DNA from: Paracoccaceae bacterium
GTDB lineage: Bacteria; Pseudomonadota; Alphaproteobacteria; Rhodobacterales; Rhodobacteraceae
Direction of reading: 5' to 3'
NCBI GenBank assembly: GCA_020832445.1
Contig: JAFIEO010000039.1
Location: forward strand, 215,413-279,412
Length of the DNA stretch: 64,000 bases
Shown here: positions 10,810 through 22,204 of the stretch, piece by piece
Numbering within the stretch: position 1 is the first letter of the stretch
How the letters are laid out: the number at the start of each line of letters is the position of its first letter
Program-made: the position numbers and the translations under genes
The notes under the pieces: generated by a model
The model's database searches: none
Seen by the model: the letters and a program-made list of their open reading frames with translations, nothing else
Told to the model about the DNA's origin: nothing

Positions 10810-11652
10810 ATGCCACGAGCCTTGCCCTATCTGTTGCTGCTTCCGGCATCGCTGTTTCTGCTGGTGTTCTTCTTCTATCCGTTCGGGCTGGTCGTGGTTG
10901 AAAGCCTGACGCGCGGCGGGGAATGGACGACCGAGAATTTTACCCGCATGACAGGGCACTGGAAGTTTGCACCTGCTTTCTGGAACACCATCTGGCTGAC
11001 CGCGATTGTGGTGCCGGTGCAGCTGATCATGGCGCTGACCATGGCATCTGTGGTGCAAAAGCTGAAAACGGGGCGTTCTGGGCTGCTGTATATCTTTGCG
11101 ATCCCGCTGGGTATTTCCGATCTGGCAGCGGGGTTGATCTGGCTTGCGATATTCGAGCAATCGGGGTTCCTGAATTCCATATTTCACGCCTTCGGTATTA
11201 TCGACCGCCCGACCCTGTATCTGGGCTATCAGAACATGTGGGTCATCTTTCTGGCGGTGGTTCTGGCCGAAATCTGGCGCGCAACGGCCATCATGATGGT
11301 GATTATCGTGGCAGGTATGGGGCTGATCCCCAAAGAATATTCGGAGGCCGCGGAAGTGTTTGGCGCATCGCGCTGGCAGCGGTTCACCCGTGTTACCCTG
11401 CCGCTGTTGCGTCCCAGCCTGCAAACCGCGCTGATCCTGCGCATTCTTATGGCGTTCGAGGTGTTCGCCGTTGTCATGGCGCTGGGGGGCACAACCCTGC
11501 CCGTGCTGATGGGCGAGACCTTCCAGTGGCAGTTCCAGCTACAGGACCGCGGTGTGGCGGCCGCCTATGCGATGGTCATTCTGGGCCTGTCGGTCGCCTT
11601 TTCGCTGGTGGTGCTGCGGCTGTTGCACGTCCCTAAAGGAGCGCGGATATGA
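10810..11652 (+). CDS. ABC transporter permease, sugar type, first subunit
   Basis: Inner-membrane permease (280 aa, about six helices) of a CUT1/MalF-like importer. The EAA loop that contacts the ATPase is visible as EAAEVFGASRWQRFTRVTLP (about residues 180-199). It begins after a GGAGG site (10800-10804). It overlaps the second permease by 4 bp, consistent with a heterodimeric channel. MalF/UgpA-like by length, topology and position. Confidence 0.92.
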   Translation: MPRALPYLLLLPASLFLLVFFFYPFGLVVVESLTRGGEWTTENFTRMTGHWKFAPAFWNTIWLTAIVVPVQLIMALTMASVVQKLKTGRSGLLYIFAIPLGISDLAAGLIWLAIFEQSGFLNSIFHAFGIIDRPTLYLGYQNMWVIFLAVVLAEIWRATAIMMVIIVAGMGLIPKEYSEAAEVFGASRWQRFTRVTLPLLRPSLQTALILRILMAFEVFAVVMALGGTTLPVLMGETFQWQFQLQDRGVAAAYAMVILGLSVAFSLVVLRLLHVPKGARI

Positions 11653-12491
11653 CCGACACATCCCCACCACCCGCGCCACAGCTAGAGGCGCGGCGCGCAG
11701 GCCGGTTCCTGTTTTATGCAGGTGTTGCGCTGCTGGTCTTATGGGTGCTGGTGCCCATCTGGTTTTTGTTCGTCAATGCACTGTCCGCGCCCTCTGAGGT
11801 GACAGGGTTTCCAAAACGCATATGGCCAAGTTTCGATCTGGCCTCGGTGCAGTTTTTCTTGCAGTTTCAGGGCGTAACGCAGGCGCTGTGGAATTCGGTC
11901 AAGGTGGCGGTGCTGACAATGATCCTGTCCATCGCGATGGGGGCACCGGCGGGCTATGCGTTGTCGCGGTTTGACTTTCCCGGCAAGGAATTCTTTCGCG
12001 TGCTGGTCATCATGACGCGCGCGTTTCCGCTGCCGCTGCTGGCGCTGCCCTTGGCCGTGATGTTCATTCGCACAGGGCTGGATGACACTGTGCTGGGGCT
12101 GGCGCTGGTGCATGCGATGCTGGCGCTGCCATTCGCGGTGTTGATTACCTTTTCGCTGTTTTCCGGCATTCCGGTAGAGTTGGAAGAGGCCGCATGGACA
12201 TTGGGGTGCAACAGGTTGCAGGCCTTCATCAAGGTTGTGCTGCCATTGGCGCTGCCGGGCATCATGGCCAGCGCTGTCTTTGCCTTCGTTATTTCATGGA
12301 ACGAGGTGTTTGCCGCAGCCGTCCTGACAATCGAGAACCGCACATTGACGGCGTTTTTGCTGCAATCGCTGAATGTATCGCCATTGCCGCTGAAATTTGC
12401 AGGCGGGGCGGCGCTTGTCATGCCTGCGCTGATCTTCATCTTCGCAGTGCGCAAATATCTGTTCGCGATGTGGGGCATCGCCAATCGCTAG
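11649..12491 (+). CDS. ABC transporter permease, sugar type, second subunit
   Basis: MalG/UgpE-like inner-membrane permease (280 aa). A cytoplasmic N-terminus of about 18 residues precedes the first helix (FLFYAGVALLVLWVLVPIW). The EAA loop reads EEAAWTLGCNRLQAFIKVVL (about 178-197), followed by the typical SWNEVF segment. It overlaps the preceding permease gene by 4 bp. Its stop codon lies inside a dispersed palindromic repeat. Confidence 0.92.
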   Translation: MTDTSPPPAPQLEARRAGRFLFYAGVALLVLWVLVPIWFLFVNALSAPSEVTGFPKRIWPSFDLASVQFFLQFQGVTQALWNSVKVAVLTMILSIAMGAPAGYALSRFDFPGKEFFRVLVIMTRAFPLPLLALPLAVMFIRTGLDDTVLGLALVHAMLALPFAVLITFSLFSGIPVELEEAAWTLGCNRLQAFIKVVLPLALPGIMASAVFAFVISWNEVFAAAVLTIENRTLTAFLLQSLNVSPLPLKFAGGAALVMPALIFIFAVRKYLFAMWGIANR

Positions 12492-12543
12492 AGCATGTCG
12501 CGCGAAACCGGAAACCGGTTTTGCGCAATCAAGGACATGCGAC
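12489..12543. repeat. Palindromic intergenic repeat, second copy
   Basis: A fuller copy of the element at 8141-8247: it starts TAGAGCATGTCGCGCGAAAC and ends with GACATGCGA. An inner hairpin pairs ACCGG with CCGGT, and flanking GCGC arms extend it. It supplies the stop codon of the second permease and lies within the operon before the ATPase gene. Confidence 0.65.
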
Positions 12544-12564
12544 CAAAAACAGGAAGGGGCCAAT

Positions 12565-13602
12565 ATGGCTGAAATTGTCATCAAGGGTGTCGCCAAGGAT
12601 TTCGGGGCCTTCACGGCGCTGCATTCGGTGGACCTGACCATTGCCGATCAGGAATTCATGGTGCTGCTGGGCGCGTCCGGCTGCGGCAAGACCACGCTTT
12701 TGCGCATCATCGCAGGGCTGGAAACCCCAAGTCAGGGCGAGGTCTGGATCGGCGGGCGGCGGGTGGACCATCTGCCACCCCGCGCGCGCGGTATTTCCAT
12801 GGTGTTCCAGAATTATGCGGTGTTCCCGCATCTGACGGTGTTTGAGAATATCGCGTTTGGTCTGCGCATGGCGAAAGTGACCGGCACGGAAGTGGACCGC
12901 CGCGTTCGCCGCACCGCCGAGTTGATGCATATCGAGCAGTTGCTGAAGCGCTATTCTGGTGAATTGTCGGGCGGGCAGCGCCAGCGTGTGGCTGTTGCGC
13001 GGGCTTTGGCGATGGAGCCTGATGTCATCTTGATGGATGAACCGCTGTCCAATCTGGACGCGCTGCTGCGGCTGGAAATGCGCGCCGAATTGAAGGGCGT
13101 TCTGGCTGAATCGAAAACCACCACCATCTATGTCACCCATGATCAGGTCGAGGCCATGTCGCTGGCCGACCGGATTAGCGTGATGAATGGCGGCTATATC
13201 GTTCAGGCCGACCGCCCGACCGAAGTATACCGCAACCCCGCCGCGCGGTTTGTGGGCAGTTTCATCGGCAACCCGCCGATGAATTTCCTGCCTGCCAAAT
13301 CCGAAGGGGCAGGGCGCTGGCATGTGGCGGGGCAAAGTTTCGCGGGGCCGCAAGGGTCTGCTGCCGAATTTGCCATCCGCCCCGAAGACCTGCACCCGTC
13401 CGACACGGGCCTGAGCGCCGAAGTGCGCGTGGTCGAACCGCTTGGCCCGCATACGCTTGTCACCGCGCAGGTGGCTGGCCAGCCCTTTCGCGCCGTGCTG
13501 GACAGCGACCGCCATATCACCCCGGGCGAGGTGATCACCCTTGCGCCCGTCCCCGACCGTATCCGCTGGTTTGATCCTGAAACACAAAAGGCCATCGCAT
13601 GA
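12565..13602 (+). CDS. ABC transporter ATP-binding protein, MalK/UgpC type
   Basis: Cytoplasmic ATPase of the importer (345 aa). The Walker A motif is GASGCGKTT (about 36-44), the signature LSGGQRQRVAVARAL (about 134-148) and Walker B VILMDEP, with the H-loop in YVTHDQVEA. About 110 C-terminal residues form the TOBE-type regulatory domain typical of CUT1 ATPases. It overlaps the hydrolase gene by 4 bp, which ties transport to intracellular cleavage of the cargo. Confidence 0.95.
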   Translation: MAEIVIKGVAKDFGAFTALHSVDLTIADQEFMVLLGASGCGKTTLLRIIAGLETPSQGEVWIGGRRVDHLPPRARGISMVFQNYAVFPHLTVFENIAFGLRMAKVTGTEVDRRVRRTAELMHIEQLLKRYSGELSGGQRQRVAVARALAMEPDVILMDEPLSNLDALLRLEMRAELKGVLAESKTTTIYVTHDQVEAMSLADRISVMNGGYIVQADRPTEVYRNPAARFVGSFIGNPPMNFLPAKSEGAGRWHVAGQSFAGPQGSAAEFAIRPEDLHPSDTGLSAEVRVVEPLGPHTLVTAQVAGQPFRAVLDSDRHITPGEVITLAPVPDRIRWFDPETQKAIA

Positions 13603-14861
13603 CAGACGCGCTGCGCAATGCTGCAATCGACATTCTGAAAATCAACGACAGGGGCCAGTATACGGTGCCCACCAAGGGGCTGTATCCGTTCCAGTGGAAC
13701 TGGGACAGCTGCCTGACAGCGCTTGGCCAGTGCCATTTCGACGAAGCCCGCGCATGGACCGAGATTGAAACGCTGTTTGCCCATCAATGGCCCTGCGGGA
13801 TGGTGCCGCATATTATTTTCCATCAAATGGATGACGGCTATTTTCCCGGCCCCGCAATCTGGGGCACGGACCGGCCTGTGCCCACGTCGGGGATTACGCA
13901 GCCCGCAGTTGCGGGGTTCGCGCTGAAGCGGTTGTTTGATCGTTCGCAGGACCGTGCAGCGGCGATGCAGCGTGTGCGCGCATTGTTGCCCAAAGTGGCC
14001 GCATGGCACCGCTGGTTCTATGCAACCCGCGACCCGCATGCAGAAGGGCTGGCCGCGATCCTGCATCCATGGGAAGCAGGGCGCGACAATTCCGTGGACT
14101 GGGACGATCCGTTCGACCGTGTGCCCACTGACGGGATTGCAGCCTATACGCGGCGCGATACCCTGCATGCCGACCCGTCACACCGGCCCACCAAGGCGCA
14201 ATATGACCGCTATCTATGGCTGGTCGAGCATTTTCGCGCGCTGCACTGGGACACATCGAAATTGCATAATGCGTCGCCCTTTCAGGTGGTTGATCCCGGT
14301 TTCAATGCGATTTTGATCCGCGCATGTGCCGACCTGGCCGATCTGGCAGGTCACGTTGGCGAACCCGAACTTGCCGCCGAAAACCGCGCTTTCGCGGCGC
14401 GCGGGCTGGCGGCGATGGAAAGCCTGTGGTCGGATGCGCATGGCCAGTATCTGTGCAAGGACCGCATCACCGGCCAGTTGATCGACAGCGCGTCGGTGGG
14501 CGGGCTTCTGGCTGCGTTCTGTGCAATTCCACCCGACAGGGCCGCACGCATCGCCAACACGATAGAGGGGCACGGAACCCGCTACTGTGTCGCCAGTCAC
14601 CCCCCGCAAGACCCGCGATTTGATGCCAAGCGCTATTGGCGCGGCCCTGTGTGGCTGGTGGTGAACTATATGATTGCGGATGGTCTGGCGCGCGCCGGAC
14701 AGGGCCGCACCGCCGCACGCATTTCCGCCGACAGTCTGGAGTTGATCCACAAAGGCGGCTTTGCGGAATATTATGACCCCCTGACCGGCGAGGCATTGGG
14801 AGGCGGGCAGTTCACATGGACCGCTGCGATGGTGCTGGAATTTCTGGCGCTGGATGGATGA
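13599..14861 (+). CDS. GH63-type glycoside hydrolase, probable glucosyl-/mannosylglycerate hydrolase-like
   Basis: Cytoplasmic (alpha/alpha)6-barrel hydrolase (420 aa, no signal peptide). The segment YPFQWNWDSCLTALGQCHFD (29-48) matches the opening of the GH63 mannosylglycerate/glucosylglycerate hydrolase group. The likely general acid is Asp163 in HPWEAGRDNS. The likely general base is Glu390 in GFAEYYDPLTGE. Both positions fit the group's known catalytic pair. It is the last gene of the LacI-transporter operon and overlaps the ATPase gene, so it most likely cleaves the imported solute. The compatible solutes glucosylglycerate or mannosylglycerate are plausible, but other small glycosides cannot be excluded. 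Confidence 0.8.
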   Translation: MTDALRNAAIDILKINDRGQYTVPTKGLYPFQWNWDSCLTALGQCHFDEARAWTEIETLFAHQWPCGMVPHIIFHQMDDGYFPGPAIWGTDRPVPTSGITQPAVAGFALKRLFDRSQDRAAAMQRVRALLPKVAAWHRWFYATRDPHAEGLAAILHPWEAGRDNSVDWDDPFDRVPTDGIAAYTRRDTLHADPSHRPTKAQYDRYLWLVEHFRALHWDTSKLHNASPFQVVDPGFNAILIRACADLADLAGHVGEPELAAENRAFAARGLAAMESLWSDAHGQYLCKDRITGQLIDSASVGGLLAAFCAIPPDRAARIANTIEGHGTRYCVASHPPQDPRFDAKRYWRGPVWLVVNYMIADGLARAGQGRTAARISADSLELIHKGGFAEYYDPLTGEALGGGQFTWTAAMVLEFLALDG

Positions 14862-14896
14862 TGCCGCCGCGTCCAAAGCCAAAGCGGTATCATGAA

Positions 14897-14926
14897 AAAG
14901 ACCCGGTCATTTCTGACCGGGTCTTT
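14897..14926. terminator. Bidirectional intrinsic terminator
   Basis: A perfect 13-bp stem (AAAGACCCGGTCA at 14897-14909 with TGACCGGGTCTTT at 14914-14926) closes a TTTC loop and has A/T tracts at both ends. It lies between the convergent hydrolase and IalB-family genes and can serve both. Confidence 0.9.
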
Positions 14927-14951
14927 ATGCTGGCTGGAACGTGCCGTCACA

Positions 14952-15557
14952 TCACGGCAGTTGTTCCGAAAGCTCGGTAAAGGCAGCGGTGAAGCCGATC
15001 AATGACATGGTCAGGTCAATGGGCTGGTCGGGGGCGGCAACAGGCACGACCTGCCAGACAGCTTCCGCGCCGCGGCGGAATGCATCAATCTCTTCTGCGG
15101 TGAAGCCCACGCGTGCGATGCAGCCCACCGCCGTGCAAAAGGTGAACGGGTAGCGCTTGGCGGCACCTTCATCGACCTGCATGATCAACTGTGCGGTCAG
15201 AAGCGTTTCCAGTGGCGTCAAAATGGTGGCACCCGCCGCGGCCTCCTGACCGGGTGGCAAGGGGAACATGGTGATTTCGGCAGTTGCATTGCCTTCGCCG
15301 TCACGCAGCAGCTGATACATCTGGCAGGGGTCTTCGCCCTCGGGGTTTTCCACACAGACCAGTTCCCAGTCCCCGTGCGTGTTGCCGATATAGCTGCCAT
15401 CACCCATTTCTTCGCCAAGCACCTCTCCGGTGGACAGGGCAGTGATGGGGGAATCCGTTTCTGTGCTTGTCTGCGCGAAAGCCGCCGATGTGCCCATAAG
15501 GGCCGCAAATGCGGCAACGGATGCAATGTTGAAAAATGCGGTATGTGTTCGTGACAT
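14952..15557 (-). CDS. Invasion-associated locus B (IalB) family protein
   Basis: Predicted secreted periplasmic protein of 201 aa. The signal peptide covers about residues 1-28, with a hydrophobic core and cleavage after AFA. The body has the IalB-family pattern: GDWELVC followed by a CQMYQLL cysteine region, and a late CTAVGC pair. I chose ATG 15557 (MSRTHTAFF) because the longer form to 15689 would bury the signal peptide. The family is named after a Bartonella factor but is widespread in free-living alphaproteobacteria, so no virulence role is implied. Upstream is a candidate attenuator or small RNA. Confidence 0.85.
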   Translation of the reverse strand: MSRTHTAFFNIASVAAFAALMGTSAAFAQTSTETDSPITALSTGEVLGEEMGDGSYIGNTHGDWELVCVENPEGEDPCQMYQLLRDGEGNATAEITMFPLPPGQEAAAGATILTPLETLLTAQLIMQVDEGAAKRYPFTFCTAVGCIARVGFTAEEIDAFRRGAEAVWQVVPVAAPDQPIDLTMSLIGFTAAFTELSEQLP

Positions 15558-15689
15558 GCCTTGTCCCTTGATATGCTCGTTTTCCTTGCATGTCGTATCA
15601 CGGCACGCATCAGGTGTCAGTCGAAAAAAAATGACGCCACGCAGTGTTGAACAGGGTTGATTTTGTCCATCACGCGGGTGGTAAATCAA

Positions 15690-15764
15690 AAATTAAAATA
15701 AGGGCCCGAAGGCCCCTATTCATATTGATTTTTGCTTTGCTCCCTGTCGGACTGGCCGACGATT
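15690..15764 (-). ncRNA. Candidate small RNA or attenuated 5' leader upstream of the IalB gene
   Basis: On the - strand a 10-bp stem (15697-15706 with 15711-15720, one G-U pair) closes a UUCG tetraloop and runs into TTATTTTAATTTTTG, a strong intrinsic terminator. Upstream, GTCGG-CCAGT-CCGAC forms a small hairpin (about 15745-15759). A promoter-like pair at 15771-15799 would start RNA near 15764, giving about 75-80 nt. No gene enters from the right on this strand, so the terminator needs some such transcript. It could be a free sRNA or a terminated leader of the IalB gene. Confidence 0.5.
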
Positions 15765-15770
15765 GAGCAC

Positions 15771-15799
15771 ACCGTATGGTGAAAGCATCACTGCGTCAA
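15771..15799 (-). promoter_or_regulatory. Candidate sigma-70 promoter for the small RNA or IalB leader
   Basis: Read on the - strand: TTGACG (15799-15794), a 17-bp spacer, then TACGGT (15776-15771). The -35 is near-consensus and the spacing ideal; the -10 is weaker. The rest of the 508-bp gap between the IalB start and position 16065 holds one more GC hairpin (about 15839-15859) and no convincing gene. Confidence 0.45.
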
Positions 15800-16065
15800 C
15801 AGGAAATAGTAACCTGATTGTTATGGAAATTGTTGAAAGCCCGCCCCGCGCACGCGGGCATTTTCATCCACCTTGCCGAAACCCGGATTGCCGGAAAAAG
15901 GCCGCACCCGAAGGCGCGGCCAGTCTGACAGGGAGGACGCGCATCCACAGATCACAAAACCGGATGCGCACCCCTATAAATAGTCTGAAATGGTTAAGAT
16001 TTGCTTTTCCCGCCCACCGCTTCCAGCATAACCTGAGGGCAGGATTTATGTCAGGCGGAGTATGA

Positions 16066-16300
16066 GTGATGAATGAAGGTATCGGGCCGGTTCTGGTTGG
16101 TGGCGGTGGGGCGGATCAACGCGCCCCGCAGGTTTTGAAACTGGCCTATGGCAACCGTCACGGGCTGATTGCGGGCGCGACGGGCACCGGCAAAACCATC
16201 ACCATGCAAATTCTGGCCGAAGAATTTTCCAATGCAGGTGTTCCCGTCTTTCTGACCGATATCAAGGGCGATGTGGGCGGCATGGCAGTGCCGGGCACAG
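16066..16300 (+). pseudogene. HerA-like DUF853 ATPase, only the first ~78 codons (cut at the contig join)
   Basis: The N-terminus of a DUF853 (HerA/FtsK-related helicase-like) protein. It reads [22 protein letters not shown], in which the Walker A is GATGTGKT, then [17 protein letters not shown], the typical start of the second conserved block. After that the frame turns into the reverse complement of proA and loses all similarity. Full-length members are about 500 aa, so over 80% is missing. The break coincides with the truncation of proA on the other strand, so this is a join artefact rather than a decayed gene. Confidence 0.8.
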
Positions 16301-16320
16301 AGCGCGGCGGCGTGCCCCGC
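16296..16320. other. Probable chimeric assembly junction between two genomes
   Basis: Left of this point the + strand encodes an alphaproteobacterial DUF853 ATPase; right of it the - strand encodes gammaproteobacterial proA. Both reading frames lose family similarity within about 20 bp of one another. Gene order on each side matches a different bacterial class. No transposase, tRNA or attachment site is at the join. Confidence 0.85.
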
Positions 16321-17203
16321 CGCGCAGTTCCACGCCCTCGGCGCGGTAGCGCTCGGCCAGCGGCGGCAGCAGCTGCTCGGCGATGCCGGCGGCCACGAGC
16401 AGCGTTTCCATGGTATTGCAGGTACCGTAGCGCTGGGTCTTGGCATTGAAGGCCACCTTCATGGCCTTATCCAGATCCGCCCGATCATCCACGTAGACGT
16501 GGCAGACGCCGTCCAGATGCTTGATCACCGGCACCCGCGCCTCGCGGCTGATGCGCTCGATCAGCCCCTTGCCACCCCGCGGCACAATCACGTCGACGAA
16601 TTCCGCCATCGTGATCAGCTCACCCACGGCGGCACGGTCGGTGGTTTCCACCACCTGCACCGCGTCGCCCGGCAGACCGGCGGACTCCAGCCCGGCGCGG
16701 ATGCAGGCGGCGATCGCGCTATTGGAATGGAGCGCCTCGGAACCCCCGCGCAGGATGGCCGCATTACCGGATTTCAGGCACAGACCGGCAGCATCGGCGG
16801 TAACGTTGGGACGGGACTCGTAGATGATGCCCACCACGCCCAGCGGCACGCGCATGCGGCCCACCTGGATCCCGCTGGGCCGATAGTTCAGGTCGGTGAT
16901 GCCGCCCACCGGGTCCGGCAGCGCGGCAATCTGGCGCAGCCCCTCGGCCATGCCGGTGATCCGGGCTGGCGTCAGCTCCAGCCGATCGAGCAGCGCCGGC
17001 TCCAGCTCATTGGCGCGGCCGGCGTCCATGTCACGGGCATTGGCCGTGGCCAGTTTGTCGGCCTGCGCCTCCAGCAAGTCGGCGATGGCGTTCAGAGCCT
17101 GGTCCTTGGCACCGCTCTCGGCACGCGCCATCAGGCGTCCGGCGGCTCGGGCCTGACGGCCCAGGGCCTGCATGTAATCGGTAATGTTTCTGGTGTCGGA
17201 CAT
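16313..17203 (-). CDS. proA: Gamma-glutamyl phosphate reductase, C-terminus missing
   Basis: Second enzyme of proline synthesis: NADPH-dependent reduction of gamma-glutamyl phosphate to glutamate semialdehyde. About 297 of the usual ~420 residues remain, starting at ATG 17203 ([12 protein letters not shown]). Clear segments include [20 protein letters not shown] and [12 protein letters not shown]. The catalytic cysteine is in [16 protein letters not shown]. The frame breaks after EGVELRG at the contig join. It follows holA by 19 bp, a known gammaproteobacterial order. A longer reading to 17272 overlaps holA and is unlikely. Confidence 0.93.
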
Positions 17204-17222
17204 TGCTACCTTCACTCCGGGA

Positions 17223-18248
17223 TTACTCCAATGATACACGCGCGGAGACGGTATCGGCGCCTGCGATGGCAAGGCTCAATTGTAACAGCTCATCCCAGGG
17301 CCTCCCCGGCGCTGCACCCTTGATCGTGCGGTCCACCCTGGCGCCGCGCGCCAGCAGTGACTGCCAGCGGGCGCTGCTGGCCCTCCGCGCCGCCTGCTGC
17401 AATGGTCCACGGCGCGGCCCGAACACGCCGTGCCGGCGCATGACCTCGTCCCCTCGACCACCGGCCTCGCGCAACTGGCAGACCACCCGCAACTCACGGG
17501 ACAGCGCCCACAGCACCAGCACGGGTTCGACACCCTCTTCCTCCAGCCCCCGCAATACCCGCACCACCCGGCGGGCATCGCCCTGCAACGCAGCCGAAAC
17601 CAAGTCGAAGACATCGTAGCGGGCGCTGTCGGCGACTGCGCCGCGCACCGTCTCCAGATCCACCTGGCCCTCGCCAACCAGCAGGCGCAGCTTCTCCACC
17701 TCCTGCACCGCGGCCATCAGGTTGCCCTCGTTGCGCTCGGCCAGCAGCCGCACCGCATCCGGCGTCGGTTGCAGACCGGCTGCCTGCATGCGTGCCGCCA
17801 GCCAGCGTGGCAATTCGCCGGGCTCCACCGGCCAGACTTCGACCACCACCCCGACCTGATCCAGCGCCTTGATCCAGGCGGATTTCCGGCTACGCGCCTC
17901 CAGCTTTCCGCTGGTCACCAGCAACACCGTATCCTCGGCTGGTCTTTCGGCGTAGGCGGCGAACGCCTTGCCGCCATCCTGCCCCGGCTTGCCGCTGGGC
18001 ATGCGTAGCTCGACCACACGGCGATCACCGAACAGGGACAGGTTGGCACCCACTTCGGCCAGCCGCCCCCAGTCGAAGCCAGGCACGACATCCAGTACCT
18101 CTCGCTCGGTATACCCCTGGACCCGCGCCGCGGCCCGCACAGCATCCTGCGCCTCGCGGAGTTGGAATGGCTCGTCGCCGGCAATGAAATACACCGGTGC
18201 CAGGCCGCGATCGAGCGTTTCGGGCAGTTGCTCCGGTCGTACTTTCAT
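17223..18248 (-). CDS. holA: DNA polymerase III subunit delta
   Basis: Clamp-loader subunit (341 aa) that opens the beta sliding clamp. The N-terminal AAA+-like domain begins [22 protein letters not shown], the typical delta opening, without an intact Walker A as expected. The C-terminal collar domain follows. It lies between lptE (32 bp upstream) and proA, matching the leuS-lptE-holA order of gammaproteobacteria. Confidence 0.93.
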   Translation of the reverse strand: MKVRPEQLPETLDRGLAPVYFIAGDEPFQLREAQDAVRAAARVQGYTEREVLDVVPGFDWGRLAEVGANLSLFGDRRVVELRMPSGKPGQDGGKAFAAYAERPAEDTVLLVTSGKLEARSRKSAWIKALDQVGVVVEVWPVEPGELPRWLAARMQAAGLQPTPDAVRLLAERNEGNLMAAVQEVEKLRLLVGEGQVDLETVRGAVADSARYDVFDLVSAALQGDARRVVRVLRGLEEEGVEPVLVLWALSRELRVVCQLREAGGRGDEVMRRHGVFGPRRGPLQQAARRASSARWQSLLARGARVDRTIKGAAPGRPWDELLQLSLAIAGADTVSARVSLE

Positions 18249-18280
18249 GATGCCAACCTTCTCATGCCGGGGTCCGGCGG

Positions 18281-18787
18281 CTATTCGCCCAACAACGCCT
18301 GGGCGCGATCGGTGAGCAGGAACGCGATGTCACGTTGGAACTCGCGCACGATGGCGTCCTCCTGCCCCTCGCCCCCGAGCACCTGCTGCTGATCGCGCCG
18401 GTACTCGCGGATCTGCTCCAGCGTCTCCGGCCCCTGCACGGTTTCTCCGGCCTCGTCGCGGATGCGCCAGGTGACGAAGTAGCGCAGCTCGTACTCGCGC
18501 ACGTCGTCATCGCGGGTACCGGAGATCTGCCGCCGGTCACGACGCTCGCTCTCCAGCACCAGCGAAGGAATGCCACCGCCGGATTCCACCACGTCGGCGC
18601 CGGCTGCCTGGAGCGCGGCGTAGACTTCACGGAACAGCTCGCCGCGGCCCACCTGGCTGTCCAGCCTGACCGTGACCCCTTCCAGGGACGCAGCGCCGGG
18701 CGCCGAGCCGCGGAAGTGCCAGCCGCAGGCGGACAGCGCCAGCGCCAGGACGGCCAGCAGGAGGTAGCTTGCGTAGTGCCTGATCAT
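18281..18787 (-). CDS. lptE: LPS-assembly lipoprotein LptE
   Basis: Outer-membrane lipoprotein (168 aa) that plugs the LptD barrel in lipopolysaccharide export. A lipoprotein signal peptide ends in the lipobox LSAC, giving the mature start CGWHFRG, the hallmark of LptE/RlpB. I chose ATG 18787 (MIRHYASYLL) rather than 18868 because the longer form places 27 non-hydrophobic residues before the signal peptide. It sits between leuS and holA. Confidence 0.93.
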   Translation of the reverse strand: MIRHYASYLLLAVLALALSACGWHFRGSAPGAASLEGVTVRLDSQVGRGELFREVYAALQAAGADVVESGGGIPSLVLESERRDRRQISGTRDDDVREYELRYFVTWRIRDEAGETVQGPETLEQIREYRRDQQQVLGGEGQEDAIVREFQRDIAFLLTDRAQALLGE

Positions 18788-18890
18788 TGTCCGGACTCCC
18801 CGGTGGATACCGCCTTCGACTCCATCCACGCTACGTTCTGAGCACGCCAGGTTCCGCGTGCCCGGCAAAGGGCTCGCGGCACTCGCAGCA

Positions 18891-22135
<3,245 letters not shown>

Positions 22136-22204
22136 CGGGTGGCTCACTGCAAGCCACACATGAACGGGGACGGTGGCCCCGGGAGAAAGCCGAAGCCACC
22201 CTGT

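Noticed and set aside
15763..16065. 100-codon + strand frame before the DUF853 gene
   Set aside because: No ribosome site, basic low-complexity composition and overlap with a hairpin and a promoter-like element on the other strand.
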